From Candidatus Gastranaerophilales bacterium (GTDB lineage Bacteria > Cyanobacteriota > Vampirovibrionia > Gastranaerophilales > Gastranaerophilaceae): DNA of 64,000 nt. The notes below the pieces were generated by a model. The model searched no databases and was not told where the DNA came from. It was given only the letters and a program-made list of their open reading frames with translations. Made by a program: the position numbers and the translations under genes. Of the stretch, positions 28,749 to 37,934 are shown piece after piece (positions within the stretch are counted from its first letter, which is position 1; the number at the start of each line of letters is the position of its first letter). The stretch is from positions 32,524 to 96,523 of the forward strand of contig CALVEG010000007.1 of NCBI GenBank assembly GCA_944326525.1, read 5' to 3'.

Positions 28749-29627
28749 ATGAAGAGGGCATTATTTTCAGCTGCAATAATTTTTATGCTGTCGACCTTAG
28801 CAAACCCTTGTTATGCAATTAAAATCGGCTTGCAATCAGGAGTTGACCGCATAGGTATCGGTGCTTCCGCCGAGACCTCACTTATTGATGCAAATACAAA
28901 CAAAACCGTCTTAACCCTTGAAGCTATGAAAGGATACGAAATTATCCCATACAAAAACACAATGGCAATAGGATTAAAAGGGAAATTTTATCAGATTTAT
29001 TCTGATTACGTAGTCTTAAAGGCTCCGGAAGATGGATTTGTTAGCGCAAAAGACAAATGGTATCGAGGAATTTTAATTATCCAGAATAAAAATAAAAAAC
29101 TAACAGTTATAAATGATTTGGATTTAGAAGATTACTTAAAAGGCGTAGTCCCGTCAGAAATGCCTTCTGGCTGGGAATTGGAAGCCCTTAAAGCACAAGC
29201 AATTGCAGCAAGAAGTTATGCACTTGCAAACTTAGGTAAACGAGCTTCTTTAGGATTTGACCTTAAAGACACGCCCGAAGATCAAGCCTATGGCGGCGCT
29301 TCAGCTGAAACCACAAAAACAAATGAAGCTGTTGAAAGCACCTCTGGACTTGTTTTAACATACAATATGAAAGTAGTTCCTGCATATTATTCTGCATCAG
29401 CAGGCGGCAAAACAATAAACGCATCCGCAGTTTGGGGAAATGATTTACCTTTCATCCGCTCTGTTCCTTCATTTGACGGAAACGTTAAAAAGAACGGTCA
29501 CGGAGTCGGAATGTCACAACATGGAGCAAACAACCTTGCTAAAGAAGGTTACAATGCCTACCAAATACTTAGCTATTTCTTCCAAAATATAAAATTTGCC
29601 AAAGTAAGTGAAACTTCGGTTAATTAG
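28749..29627 (+). CDS. SpoIID/LytB-domain exported protein
   Basis: A 292-residue protein with a signal peptide (to about CYAIK) and a SpoIID domain. Key motifs are LEDYLKGVVPSEMPSGW near 127-143, LKAQAIAARSYA near 149-160, a YYSASAGGKT block near 216-225 and GHGVGMSQHGAN near 250-261. SpoIID is a peptidoglycan lytic transglycosylase that removes stem-less glycans in sporulating Firmicutes; non-sporulating bacteria use relatives in cell-wall remodelling, often with an N-acetylmuramoyl amidase. Non-sporulating cyanobacterial-lineage members also carry it. It is probably transcribed alone, from an extended -10 promoter without a leader. Confidence 0.88.
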   Translation: MKRALFSAAIIFMLSTLANPCYAIKIGLQSGVDRIGIGASAETSLIDANTNKTVLTLEAMKGYEIIPYKNTMAIGLKGKFYQIYSDYVVLKAPEDGFVSAKDKWYRGILIIQNKNKKLTVINDLDLEDYLKGVVPSEMPSGWELEALKAQAIAARSYALANLGKRASLGFDLKDTPEDQAYGGASAETTKTNEAVESTSGLVLTYNMKVVPAYYSASAGGKTINASAVWGNDLPFIRSVPSFDGNVKKNGHGVGMSQHGANNLAKEGYNAYQILSYFFQNIKFAKVSETSVN

Positions 29628-29729
29628 TAATAAGTTTAATACATAATAACTAAAAGCATTTCGGCAATGTTATTCTGCTGTAAACCTTAATATATTTATA
29701 AAAACCGAAAAAAAAATCCTAAAACCCCC

Positions 29730-29757
29730 TTGCCAAAAACTAATAAAATGATATAAT
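29730..29757 (+). promoter_or_regulatory. Promoter of the HU gene
   Basis: TTGCCA at 29730-29735, a 16 bp spacer and TATAAT at 29752-29757. Confidence 0.7.
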
Positions 29758-29763
29758 AGCTTT

Positions 29764-29841
29764 GTCGAATACAAAATGCATGCGGAAGAGAGAATGGTTT
29801 CTGCTAACCCGTAGGCGAAAAAGGTAAGAAGGAGGTTCATA
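29764..29841 (+). promoter_or_regulatory. Structured 5' leader of the HU mRNA
   Basis: A leader of about 78 nt with a short stem GCGGAA/TTCTGC (about 29783-29805) and a second small ACC/GGT pairing, ending in a strong AAGGAGG ribosome site. It is G-rich compared with its surroundings. It resembles no riboswitch I can confirm; a translational control role is speculative. Confidence 0.35.
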
Positions 29842-30114
29842 ATGAACAAAGAAGAATTGGTAAAAGAAGTTTCAAAAAAAGCTAAAGTTTCACAAAAAGC
29901 AACTGGTGATGTAATCGCTGCTACATTGGAAACAATTCAAAAAACAGTTTCTAAAGGCAAAAAAGTAACTCTAGTAGGCTTTGGTACTTTTGAACCAAGA
30001 AAAAGAGCTGCAAGAACAGGCAGAAACCCACAAACTGGCGCTGCTTTGAAAATTGCTGCTAAAACAGTTCCTGCATTTACTGCTGGTAAAAAATTCAAAG
30101 AACTTGTTAAGTAA
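29842..30114 (+). CDS. hup: HU-family DNA-binding protein
   Basis: A 90-residue nucleoid protein. The HU fold is clear: N-terminal helices (NKEELVKEVSKKA), FGTFEPRKRAARTGRNPQTG with the beta-arm GRNP motif at about 60-66, and the C-terminal AFTAGKKFKELV helix. HU bends and packages DNA. It has a strong AAGGAGG ribosome site, its own promoter and terminator, and heavy use of preferred codons, consistent with high expression. Confidence 0.95.
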   Translation: MNKEELVKEVSKKAKVSQKATGDVIAATLETIQKTVSKGKKVTLVGFGTFEPRKRAARTGRNPQTGAALKIAAKTVPAFTAGKKFKELVK

Positions 30115-30132
30115 TTAAAGTTTTAGAGAATA

Positions 30133-30167
30133 AAAAAGGCGGGCATTAAAAAAATGCCCGCCTTTTT
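30133..30167. terminator. Strong rho-independent terminator after hup
   Basis: Stem AAGGCGGGCATT pairing with AATGCCCGCCTT, flanked by A and T runs, so it works on both strands between convergent genes. Confidence 0.93.
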
Positions 30168-30191
30168 ACAACATATAATTTTTAAACTAGA

Positions 30192-30755
30192 CTACAATTG
30201 AATCGTTCTAAAAATTGTGTAATATCTATAATTTCCCCAATAAATAACAAGAGAAAGATAGTTATGATCAAGATCAGTAGCTTCTAAAAAAGTTTGCGGT
30301 GTAGGTTTTCGTTTTGCACTTGGGAAAATTTTGCCGATTGTATCCAGCGCTTTTATATGCCAACTTTGTGTTATGGTTAATTTTTTTTGCGGGATATTAT
30401 CTTCATAAAAAGTTTCAGGCACAATATCTCTTTCATAAACAGGAATAATATATCTTACTTTTCCGCTATCTTTAAACAAGATATACCAATTTCCCTCGTG
30501 CTCTCTTGGAGTAAGCACATAATATCCTGGTTCTATTGCAATAGACTTAAAATAAATAGTACTTGAAAGCCTGAATAACGGATAAGGAGACCAGGTAGAA
30601 GTTTGCGTATCATAATACTCACCCGGATCTACATCATGAATATACCTGTGAGTCGGGACTTCAAGACTACGATAAACCTCTTCGTAATCAACATTTTTGG
30701 CTGAAGCAGCCATTCCAGTAAAAAAAATCATTGCAAAAATAATAAGCTTTTTCAT
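30192..30755 (-). CDS. Hypothetical exported protein
   Basis: A 187-residue protein with a signal peptide (hydrophobic 4-17, then AASAK). The mature part is rich in Tyr, Trp and charged residues and likely beta-stranded (YYVLTPREHEGNWYILFKD). No family recognised. It is transcribed alone from a promoter whose -10 box is 6 nt from the ATG, so the mRNA is probably leaderless. It faces the hup gene across a shared terminator. Confidence 0.65.
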   Translation of the reverse strand: MKKLIIFAMIFFTGMAASAKNVDYEEVYRSLEVPTHRYIHDVDPGEYYDTQTSTWSPYPLFRLSSTIYFKSIAIEPGYYVLTPREHEGNWYILFKDSGKVRYIIPVYERDIVPETFYEDNIPQKKLTITQSWHIKALDTIGKIFPSAKRKPTPQTFLEATDLDHNYLSLVIYWGNYRYYTIFRTIQL

Positions 30756-30761
30756 ACAGAT

Positions 30762-30789
30762 ATTTTAACGATATTTAAATAAAAATCAA
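30762..30789 (-). promoter_or_regulatory. Promoter placed for a leaderless transcript
   Basis: On the minus strand: TTGATT (30784-30789), a 16 bp spacer and TAAAAT (30762-30767), then 6 nt to the ATG at 30755. There is no ribosome site. The -35 box and spacer match those of the promoter at 12919. Confidence 0.55.
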
Positions 30790-30923
30790 TCCTTTGTATA
30801 GATGGAAAAGAAGAAATAAACAGATTTATATTAAGGTCTTTTACCAAATGGCTATACTATATTAAATTTTTGCTGTATAATGATCATACTTGAGTTGCAA
30901 ATAATTATTTAAGGGAGAACTTA

Positions 30924-32816
30924 ATGAATAAGAGTCAATCTGCGGGGTACATAATACTAGCAATAGTGGTAGTAATTTTCACAGCATCAGTATTTATGGG
31001 CGGCCCTGTTACCAAAACAAAAGAGCTTTCATACTCCAATTTTTTGGAAAAACTTAGCAATAAAGAATTCAGTAAAATAGAGAAAGCAGACAACTTTTTA
31101 ATTGCAATACCAAAAGAGCAGCCAAAACAAGAAACCCAAAAGAATACAACAAACATTGAACCGAATCCGTTCATGCCTGTTGTGGAAAAGCAAGTTCCTG
31201 TTTTGCAATACAAAGTTTTGACACCATACGATCCTGATATTATGAAAAAACTTGAAGAGTCAGGCGCAGAAATTGCGGTTAAAAAACCGAGTGAATCTTC
31301 GCAAGTAATGAGTTTAATAGGTTCATTGTTATTGCCTCTTTTATTCATAATTCTTCTTGTCGTAACCGCCAAAAGCATTCAAGCAGGTGGCTCTCAAGCG
31401 ATGTCTTTCGGCAAAAGCAAAGCCAAATTAATGCTTGACAGCAAAGTAAAAACGACATTTAAAGACGTTGCAGGCATTGATGAAGAGAAAAAAGAACTAG
31501 AAGAAATCGTCGACTTTTTGAAAAACGGCGACAAATACATAAAACTTGGTGCAAAAATTCCGAAAGGTGTACTTTTGATAGGTGCGCCAGGAACAGGTAA
31601 AACTTTAATGGCAAAAGCAGTCGCAGGAGAAGCAGGAGTTCCGTTCTTCTCAATCAGCGGTTCTGATTTTGTCGAAATGTTTGTCGGTGTAGGTGCAAGC
31701 CGTGTAAGAGATTTGTTTGACCAAGCAAAAAAACATCAGCCATGCATTATATTCATTGATGAAATTGATGCCGTCGGTCGCCAGAGAGGTGCCGGAATGG
31801 GCGGAGGTCATGACGAAAGAGAACAAACTCTTAACCAGCTTCTTGTTGAAATGGATGGTTTTGATGAAAACACAAATATTATCGTAATCGCAGCAACAAA
31901 CAGACCTGATATTCTGGATAATGCGCTTTTGCGTCCTGGACGTTTTGACCGCCAGATTGTAATTAACAAACCCGACATCTTAGGTCGTGAACAGATTTTA
32001 CAGGTTCACGCAAAAAACAAACCTCTTGATAAAGATGTTGAGCTTAAAACTCTTGCAAAAAGAACACCCGGATTCTCAGGTGCTGATTTGCAAAACTTAT
32101 TGAACGAAGCAGCCCTTCTTGCAGCACGTCACGACCAAAAACTTATCACAATGGAAAATCTTGAAGAAGCAATTGATAAAGTAATGGCAGGCCCCGAGAA
32201 GAAAAGCAGAATGATTACTGATGAAGAAAAAGAAAACACAGCCTACCACGAAGTCGGTCATGCCCTTCTTGCAAAACTTCTTAAAAACTGTGATCCATTG
32301 CATAAAGTTTCAATCATTCCAAGAGGTATGGCGCTCGGTATCACGATGGTTTTACCGGAAAAAGACCACCTAACGATGAAAAAATCACAAATTTTGGATA
32401 CAATCACAATGACCTTAGGCGGCAGAGTTGCGGAAGAAATAGTTTATGGCAAAGATTCTATCACAACCGGCGCAAGCAATGACCTTGAAAAAGTTTCCAA
32501 TATGGCTCGCAATATGGTAACAGCATACGGTATGAGCGAAAAAATGGGCAATATGGCATACGGCAAAAACGAACAAAATATTTTCCTAGGCCGTGATTTT
32601 GGAATGAAAAGAGATTATTCCGACGAAATTGCAGCAGAAATTGACAAAGAAGTTAAGAAAATTGTCGATGAAAGATATGAAATCGCTAAAAAACTTCTAA
32701 CTGAAAACCGTGATATGCTCGAATATATCTCTAAAAATCTTCTTGAACGTGAAACTTTGGATGAAAAAGAGTTTAACGAATTAATGGAAAAAGTAAAAAG
32801 TGATAGAAATGCCTAA
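30924..32816 (+). CDS. ftsH: ATP-dependent zinc metalloprotease FtsH
   Basis: A 630-residue membrane AAA+ protease. Two membrane helices (about 7-26 and 130-149) flank a short periplasmic domain with a Lys/Gln-rich insertion. Walker A is GAPGTGKT at 220-227, Walker B is [11 protein letters not shown], the second region of homology contains [19 protein letters not shown], and the zinc motif is HEVGH at 442-446. FtsH degrades misfolded membrane proteins and short-lived regulators. The periplasmic part is shorter than in E. coli. An AAGGGAG ribosome site precedes the ATG. Its 3' end overlaps the AcsD-like gene by 8 bp. Confidence 0.96.
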   Translation: MNKSQSAGYIILAIVVVIFTASVFMGGPVTKTKELSYSNFLEKLSNKEFSKIEKADNFLIAIPKEQPKQETQKNTTNIEPNPFMPVVEKQVPVLQYKVLTPYDPDIMKKLEESGAEIAVKKPSESSQVMSLIGSLLLPLLFIILLVVTAKSIQAGGSQAMSFGKSKAKLMLDSKVKTTFKDVAGIDEEKKELEEIVDFLKNGDKYIKLGAKIPKGVLLIGAPGTGKTLMAKAVAGEAGVPFFSISGSDFVEMFVGVGASRVRDLFDQAKKHQPCIIFIDEIDAVGRQRGAGMGGGHDEREQTLNQLLVEMDGFDENTNIIVIAATNRPDILDNALLRPGRFDRQIVINKPDILGREQILQVHAKNKPLDKDVELKTLAKRTPGFSGADLQNLLNEAALLAARHDQKLITMENLEEAIDKVMAGPEKKSRMITDEEKENTAYHEVGHALLAKLLKNCDPLHKVSIIPRGMALGITMVLPEKDHLTMKKSQILDTITMTLGGRVAEEIVYGKDSITTGASNDLEKVSNMARNMVTAYGMSEKMGNMAYGKNEQNIFLGRDFGMKRDYSDEIAAEIDKEVKKIVDERYEIAKKLLTENRDMLEYISKNLLERETLDEKEFNELMEKVKSDRNA

Positions 32817-33678
32817 TAAATCGTTGGAAAGCATAATAAAAGAATCACTTGAAGGCTTTCCGCAAAACTCAAAATATATTATGGAAATTCCTGTTTTCAA
32901 TCCTGAAAACGGATTTCCTTTTTTGGAAGGAAATTTAAAAGAACAGCAAGGCGCCTGCGCAGAATATTTTGCACAGATTTTCACTCCACAAAACAGCGCA
33001 GGCGCCTTAAATTCGCTTAATTGTACTCAAAAATTATTACCTGATATTATCGGATTAAGATTTAATATCAAAAGTAAAAATGAAATTAAAAAAGCTATTA
33101 ATACATTAAAAGAAGTTCTTCCTTACATAACTTTGCCACTAATGATAAGGGGTTGCGGAGATGATGAAATTGATAGAGAATTGCTTCCTGAGCTTGTTAA
33201 AAATCTTGACCGAGAAGCAATAATTTCTTCAGCAAATGAAAACACTTATAAAAGTATTATTCCTTACACAAAAGATAAGCATTATGTAGTTTTAAAATCC
33301 CCCATAGACATAAATTTAACCAAAGAACTAAACATTTTATCTTCAGATCTTGGTCAACCATTGGAAAAGATTATAATAGACACAGACATAGGAGGCCTTG
33401 GATACGGCTTTGAATACGGTTACAGTATAATTGAAAAAATAAAACAAGAAGCCTTAAAAGATAAATATCTATCAATGCCGATAATCTCATTTGCAGGAGA
33501 AGAAGCTTTAAAAACCAAAGAAGCCAAATCAGAAGATTTTTCAAAAAGCTGGGGAAACTTAGCAGAAAGAAAGATTTTTCTTGAGATTACAGCTACAAGT
33601 GCCGTAAGAGCTGCAGGCGCAAATCTTATCGCAGTAAATCATCCACAAACATTAAAAACATTAAAAGGACTAAAATAA
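32809..33678 (+). CDS. acsD: Corrinoid iron-sulfur protein small subunit homologue (AcsD/CdhD)
   Basis: A 289-residue TIM-barrel protein. The best landmark is [16 protein letters not shown] at about 191-206, matching the AcsD/CdhD D-x-x-x-G-x-LGYG-x-EY-x-S signature, followed by [17 protein letters not shown] and the WG-x-x-x-x-R-x-x-x-E-x-TA block. In the Wood-Ljungdahl pathway AcsD pairs with AcsC to form the corrinoid protein that carries the methyl group to acetyl-CoA synthase. It overlaps ftsH by 8 bp and is followed one base later by the AcsC homologue. It is slightly shorter than typical (about 310-320). A GTG at 32800 is an alternative start. No CODH or ACS subunit is in the window. 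Confidence 0.82.
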   Translation: MPNKSLESIIKESLEGFPQNSKYIMEIPVFNPENGFPFLEGNLKEQQGACAEYFAQIFTPQNSAGALNSLNCTQKLLPDIIGLRFNIKSKNEIKKAINTLKEVLPYITLPLMIRGCGDDEIDRELLPELVKNLDREAIISSANENTYKSIIPYTKDKHYVVLKSPIDINLTKELNILSSDLGQPLEKIIIDTDIGGLGYGFEYGYSIIEKIKQEALKDKYLSMPIISFAGEEALKTKEAKSEDFSKSWGNLAERKIFLEITATSAVRAAGANLIAVNHPQTLKTLKGLK

Positions 33679-33679
33679 A

Positions 33680-34837
33680 ATGGAATTATCAGGATTAAAA
33701 ATTTTCAAATATTTACCTGCAGCCCAAAAGGCAGAAAATTCCAACTGCAAAAAATGCGGATTTCCGACTTGCATGGCTTATGCACTAAAGCTTGCAAAAG
33801 GCGAAACAGAAACCGAAAAATGTCCGTTTTTTCCGGATGAACTCAAAAATCTTGTTGAAAAATCAAACAAAATTGCACAAAAAACGATTGATATTAAGGG
33901 ATTAAAAATCGGCGGAGAAAATGTACTTTTTCGACATGAAAAAACTTTCATAAATCCAACAGCTCTTTGCATTTTAGTCGATTGTGAAGATAAAAATTTT
34001 GATGAAAAATTAAAAAGAATTTCTGATTTTGAAATAAATATTTTGAATAAACCCAAAAGAATAGATCTTGTTATTTTAAAAAATGCAACAGCAGAAAAAG
34101 CTAAAAAAATACAGGAACAATTTACGAAAAATCAAATTATAACTTTTGAAGAATTTGAAAAACTTCCGATAAAAATAATTGAGGATAAAAATTTCACCCA
34201 AACAGCGCAGGAATTGAAATTAACAAGAGAAAAAGCAGTAAAAGAAAAAGACGAAAAATATTCAAATCCTGTTTGCGTATATTTTCCTGCTGTTTCGCAA
34301 CAAAGTTTCAATGAATTAAGCGCAAAAGCATCATTTTACATTTGCAAATATGCAAATATGCTATTGTTTGAAGAACTGAATGAAAGTCTTATGGCATCAC
34401 TTATGCTGTTAAGAGAAAATATTTTTACAGACCCTAGAAAACCGCTGAAAGTAGAACCCAAAATATACGAATTTAACGGCGGAGACGAAAATGCGCTTAT
34501 ATTTTTAACGACAAATTTTGCTCTTACATTTTTTGCAGTTGCAAATGAATTGGAAAAACTTCCTCGCCCCGCGTATTTAATAGTAACACCGGCAGACGGA
34601 ATGAGTGTTTTAACAGCATGGTCAGCGGAAAAATTTACAGCCCATATGGTTGTGAAAACTTTAAAAAATTACAATCTTGCATCAAAAGTAAAAACCAGAA
34701 AAATCATAATACCAGGGCTTTTAGCGCACATGAAAAAAGAATTGCAAACCGAAATAAATAATTCAGGCTTAGATTTTGAAATTGTAATCGGCACAATTGA
34801 CGCTTGTGAAATCGCAGAATTTGTAAAAAAATTTTAG
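33680..34837 (+). CDS. acsC: Corrinoid iron-sulfur protein large subunit homologue (AcsC/CdhE)
   Basis: A 385-residue protein. The N-terminal 4Fe-4S module has C23, C26, C31 and C48 in the family spacing C-x2-C-x4-C-x16-C. GGENVLFRHEKTFINP near 75-90 and TDPRKPLKVEPKIYEF near 250 match the AcsC barrel, and the C-terminal corrinoid-binding region shows ADGMSVLTAWSAEKFTAH and KIIIPGLLA. The family normally has about 440-450 residues, so the middle barrel is shortened, mostly between residues 100 and 200. It begins one base after acsD. It would bind a cobamide and a low-potential cluster, but its methyl donor and acceptor are unknown here. Confidence 0.82.
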   Translation: MELSGLKIFKYLPAAQKAENSNCKKCGFPTCMAYALKLAKGETETEKCPFFPDELKNLVEKSNKIAQKTIDIKGLKIGGENVLFRHEKTFINPTALCILVDCEDKNFDEKLKRISDFEINILNKPKRIDLVILKNATAEKAKKIQEQFTKNQIITFEEFEKLPIKIIEDKNFTQTAQELKLTREKAVKEKDEKYSNPVCVYFPAVSQQSFNELSAKASFYICKYANMLLFEELNESLMASLMLLRENIFTDPRKPLKVEPKIYEFNGGDENALIFLTTNFALTFFAVANELEKLPRPAYLIVTPADGMSVLTAWSAEKFTAHMVVKTLKNYNLASKVKTRKIIIPGLLAHMKKELQTEINNSGLDFEIVIGTIDACEIAEFVKKF

Positions 34838-34877
34838 ATTATAAAAAATTGACTTTTCGTTAAAATACATTACAAAG

Positions 34878-34907
34878 TTGAAACGGTGTGAAAAAAAATA
34901 TTATACT
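34878..34907 (+). promoter_or_regulatory. Promoter of the flagellar-type export gene block
   Basis: TTGAAA at 34878-34883, an 18 bp spacer and TATACT at 34902-34907, upstream of the FliM/FliN-like gene. Confidence 0.5.
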
Positions 34908-34957
34908 GTATCAGAGGGAAATTATACATTTCTTAGTTTAAAGGGATAGCCAAAATA

Positions 34958-36175
34958 ATGGAAAATATCTTACAAGCTCTTGAGCATACCAAAATACCGG
35001 TCAGCGATAATTTATATGCGGAATATGACTGGTTTAAAAAAGTTTTTCCAATCGCAGCGCAAAAGTCAAGCGACGGTTTTTTTCTGCCTGGATTTAGATT
35101 TGAGCTTGTTGCGGTAAGCAAAAATATAAACTTATTAATGACAAAAGAACCCTATTTTGTAACAAAAATCAGAATAGACAAACTTTATGATATGTTCTTT
35201 AGAATTTCCTCAAAAACAGTTGGCATGCTGCTTGAGAAAGCTTTAGGACGCGGAAACCGAGCTTTCAATATTAACAGAATTACAGACTTGGAAGGCGAAG
35301 TTTTAACAGCGTTTAATGATTACATGTTCAGAATTATGGCTAAATTCATTACCCCAACCCCTGTTGTCAACATTAAACGCACAAATTTTGATATGATTCA
35401 CCTGACTTTTATTGTGAAAAATAAGGAAGATGGAGAAGCCGGCAAATTTATCATATCAATACCCTCAGTAAGACTGGAAGCAAACAAAGTTGTATCAACA
35501 GAAGACAAGTTTGAATATTCAGACTTTTACCAATGCCCGATAAAAGCAAAAATCCAAATCGGCTCAACAAGATTTACCGTAAAAGAAATGAAAGAGCTTG
35601 CACCGGAAGATATTATTCTTCTTGAAAATAGCAAGCTAGATATAATGAGATTTATACTTAAAGATTATGAAAAAGACTTTAGCATAAACCCGAATATGGG
35701 ACTTGAACATCCGCTTGACGGGGACGGAGGATATAAAATGGACGAAAATACCGAAAATACAAATACTTTATGGGACAGTATCGAAGTCGATATGTACGCA
35801 GAATTTGATCCCGTAAAGATAACTCTCGGCAATTTGAAGAAAATAGAAGAAGGTCTTGTGGTTGATATCGCAGCACTTTACGACAATAAAGTAACCCTCA
35901 GAGTCGAAAATAAAGTTATTGGCCACGGAGAACTTGTAATCATAAATGACCGCTATGGGGTAAAAATTTCTGACATAGTAGAAAAAGGTCAGCAGGAAGT
36001 TGAAGATATGCAAAATGCTCAGCAAGCATCGCCTATCCAACAGCCATCACCTCAAATGCAACAGTCACCTCAGCCGGAAGGTCCGGCAGAACCGATGCCG
36101 GCCCCTGAACCGCAAGCAGGAGAAGAAGAAGAGTTTGACTATAGTGATTTTGAACTTGAAGATGAAGATATCTAA
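34958..36175 (+). CDS. FliM/FliN-like protein with C-terminal SpoA domain
   Basis: A 405-residue protein. A SpoA (FliMN_C) domain lies at about 275-345 (ITLGNLKKIEEG near 288, then the LVIINDRYGVKISDIV end), as in FliN, FliM and type III SctQ. The N-terminal 270 residues resemble a FliM/SctQ middle domain only loosely, and the last 60 residues are Pro/Gln- then Asp/Glu-rich. FliM/FliN form the switch and C-ring that docks export substrates. It heads the block leading to FliO, FliP, FliQ and FliR. The acidic tail is unusual for this family. FliM, FliN or SctQ naming cannot be fixed without a structure-based search. Confidence 0.72.
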   Translation: MENILQALEHTKIPVSDNLYAEYDWFKKVFPIAAQKSSDGFFLPGFRFELVAVSKNINLLMTKEPYFVTKIRIDKLYDMFFRISSKTVGMLLEKALGRGNRAFNINRITDLEGEVLTAFNDYMFRIMAKFITPTPVVNIKRTNFDMIHLTFIVKNKEDGEAGKFIISIPSVRLEANKVVSTEDKFEYSDFYQCPIKAKIQIGSTRFTVKEMKELAPEDIILLENSKLDIMRFILKDYEKDFSINPNMGLEHPLDGDGGYKMDENTENTNTLWDSIEVDMYAEFDPVKITLGNLKKIEEGLVVDIAALYDNKVTLRVENKVIGHGELVIINDRYGVKISDIVEKGQQEVEDMQNAQQASPIQQPSPQMQQSPQPEGPAEPMPAPEPQAGEEEEFDYSDFELEDEDI

Positions 36176-36231
36176 TTTTAATTTCACTAACACGCACTCA
36201 AAAATCAATTTAGCAAGATAGAGGATAGATT

Positions 36232-36744
36232 ATGGGAAATTACATCTTAAATTTCGGAGTATACACAATGGCAATGTGTGGTCTTATATTCTTCGCATTG
36301 TTTGTATACAAAAAATTCTCAAGCGGGAATTTTGGCATAAGAAACTCAAATTTTTTGAGCATAGAAGATACCCTATCATTTGCACCAAGAAAAATGCTTT
36401 ACGTAATAAGAGCAGGGCAAGAGAGATTTTTGGTAGCCTCAGATGCGGATAAAACTTCTCTTATCGCAAAATTAGAAGACAACAATCACATTCCAAACAA
36501 AAATTCAACACCAAATTTTGATACAGAACTTCTGGCAGCTGCAAACACAGTTTACAGACCGGTAAGTGTGGATAAAAAGGTTACAAATATAAATCAATCA
36601 GCGCCAAGACAACAATTCTCACACGAATCAGCAGCAGATAATTCTCTATCAGGAATTGATGATTTACCGGAAATTAAATCATTTCCGAAAAACAACAAAA
36701 AGCCAAACAACGTACTAAAAAGTATGGTAAATAAAATAAAATAA
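36232..36744 (+). CDS. fliO: FliO-like flagellar assembly protein
   Basis: A 170-residue protein with one membrane helix (7-26) and a short cytoplasmic domain containing SFAPRKMLYVIRAGQERFLVA at about 48-68, the FliO signature (PRK-x-LYVV-x-x-G-x-ER-LV). The rest is Asn/Ser-rich and unstructured. FliO is an assembly factor for the FliP-FliQ-FliR export gate and is absent from non-flagellar type III systems, so this gene favours a flagellar origin for the block. It is placed between the FliM/FliN-like gene and fliP. Confidence 0.78.
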   Translation: MGNYILNFGVYTMAMCGLIFFALFVYKKFSSGNFGIRNSNFLSIEDTLSFAPRKMLYVIRAGQERFLVASDADKTSLIAKLEDNNHIPNKNSTPNFDTELLAAANTVYRPVSVDKKVTNINQSAPRQQFSHESAADNSLSGIDDLPEIKSFPKNNKKPNNVLKSMVNKIK

Positions 36745-36774
36745 AATAAAAGTAATAAAATGAAGGTATAATAA

Positions 36775-37416
36775 ATGGATTCCGTAATAAAAGATATAAA
36801 TCCCGTAATACAAATGTTGATAGTGATGACATTATTTTCACTATTACCTTTTGTATTTTGCTGTATGACAAGTTTTTTAAGATTTGTGGTAGTCTTTTCA
36901 ATGCTAAAAACCGCAATGGGAACTCAACAAGTACCTCCATCAATTGTAATCATAGGGCTTTCAATAATTCTAACCTTTTTTACGATGGGATCTACATTTC
37001 AGAAAATGTATGATATGGGAAATGTTCCGTATCAAAAGAACCACAATATAATTGAAGCAGTAAGCGAAGGCTCAAAACCATTAAAAGAATTTATGATGAA
37101 ACAAACCCGAGAAAGTGATCTTGCATTTTTTGTGGAACTTTCTCAAAAAACTCCGCCCAAATCGCCTGAAGAAATCACCATCTGGCAGGTGGCACCGGCA
37201 TATATCATAAGCGAATTAAAAACAGCTTTTGAAATCGGATTTATAATATTTGTACCGTTTATTGTGTTAGACCTTGTAGTTGCAAACATACTTCTTGCCT
37301 TAGGTATGTTTATGTTATCACCGACGATTATTTCGCTTCCGTTCAAGCTTTTAATATTTATTGCGGTAGATGGCTGGGCGCTAATTGTACAAGGACTTGT
37401 CACAAGTTACAACTAG
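36775..37416 (+). CDS. fliP: FliP-type export gate protein
   Basis: A 213-residue membrane protein of the FliP/SctR family, with four helices. The TSFLRFVVVFSMLKTA and GTQQVPPS motifs are near 35-60. A periplasmic part contains FMMKQTRESDLAFFVEL, and the C-terminal core reads SELKTAFEIGFIIFVPF and LSPTIISLPFKLL. FliP pentamers form the core of the export gate with FliQ and FliR. It lacks the cleaved signal peptide of many FliP proteins. Its neighbours are FliO upstream and FliQ downstream. Confidence 0.93.
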   Translation: MDSVIKDINPVIQMLIVMTLFSLLPFVFCCMTSFLRFVVVFSMLKTAMGTQQVPPSIVIIGLSIILTFFTMGSTFQKMYDMGNVPYQKNHNIIEAVSEGSKPLKEFMMKQTRESDLAFFVELSQKTPPKSPEEITIWQVAPAYIISELKTAFEIGFIIFVPFIVLDLVVANILLALGMFMLSPTIISLPFKLLIFIAVDGWALIVQGLVTSYN

Positions 37417-37435
37417 AAATTTTAAAGGATATAAT

Positions 37436-37927
37436 ATGATAGAAATTTTAGCTGAATATTTGTCAAAAGGATTTATAACAATGCTTGCAATCTCAATGCC
37501 CTGCGTACTTGTTGCGGCAGGAATAGGGCTTGTTGTAGGTATTTTGCAAGCGGTTACACAGGTTCAGGAACAGACAATTGCAGCAGCACCTAAAATTTTG
37601 GGGGTATTTTTGATTATCATAATAGGCGGATTTGGTTTTATCAGAATGCTTACAAACCTTTTTTATGAAGGCATGGCACTTGCATTTAACGGAGTTACCA
37701 AAAACGATAACTATGTTTTATCAAGTGACTATTACAAGTACACATCTCCGTTTAAGGGTGAAATGCAGGACAGATTTAAAGACAGCACAAACATTGATTA
37801 CATTATGCGCCATCCCGGCAAAATTCCTTTTATCAACAATCAAGAACGCTTGAAAGATTCACCTGCCAATATGATGCCAAATCCAAAACCTGACTTTACG
37901 GAAACTACTACAATTCTTGGGAGATAA
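37436..37927 (+). CDS. fliQ: FliQ-type export gate protein with C-terminal extension
   Basis: A 163-residue protein. Residues 1-88 are a normal FliQ/SctS unit: two helices with PCVLVAAGIGLVVGILQAVTQ and a QEQTIAAAPKILGVF linker. FliQ is usually about 90 residues, so roughly 75 extra residues (about 89-163) form a hydrophilic tail rich in Asn, Asp and Pro that I do not recognise. AAAGGA precedes the ATG at 37436. The extension could dock onto another export component, or be a lineage trait. The gene lies 19 bp after fliP. Confidence 0.9.
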   Translation: MIEILAEYLSKGFITMLAISMPCVLVAAGIGLVVGILQAVTQVQEQTIAAAPKILGVFLIIIIGGFGFIRMLTNLFYEGMALAFNGVTKNDNYVLSSDYYKYTSPFKGEMQDRFKDSTNIDYIMRHPGKIPFINNQERLKDSPANMMPNPKPDFTETTTILGR

Positions 37928-37934
37928 TTTTTAA

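Noticed and set aside
29764..29841. Glycine riboswitch in the HU leader
   Set aside because: GAAGAGAG and GGCGAAAAAGGTAA recall fragments of the glycine aptamer, but the conserved 3' third is missing and HU is not a known target.
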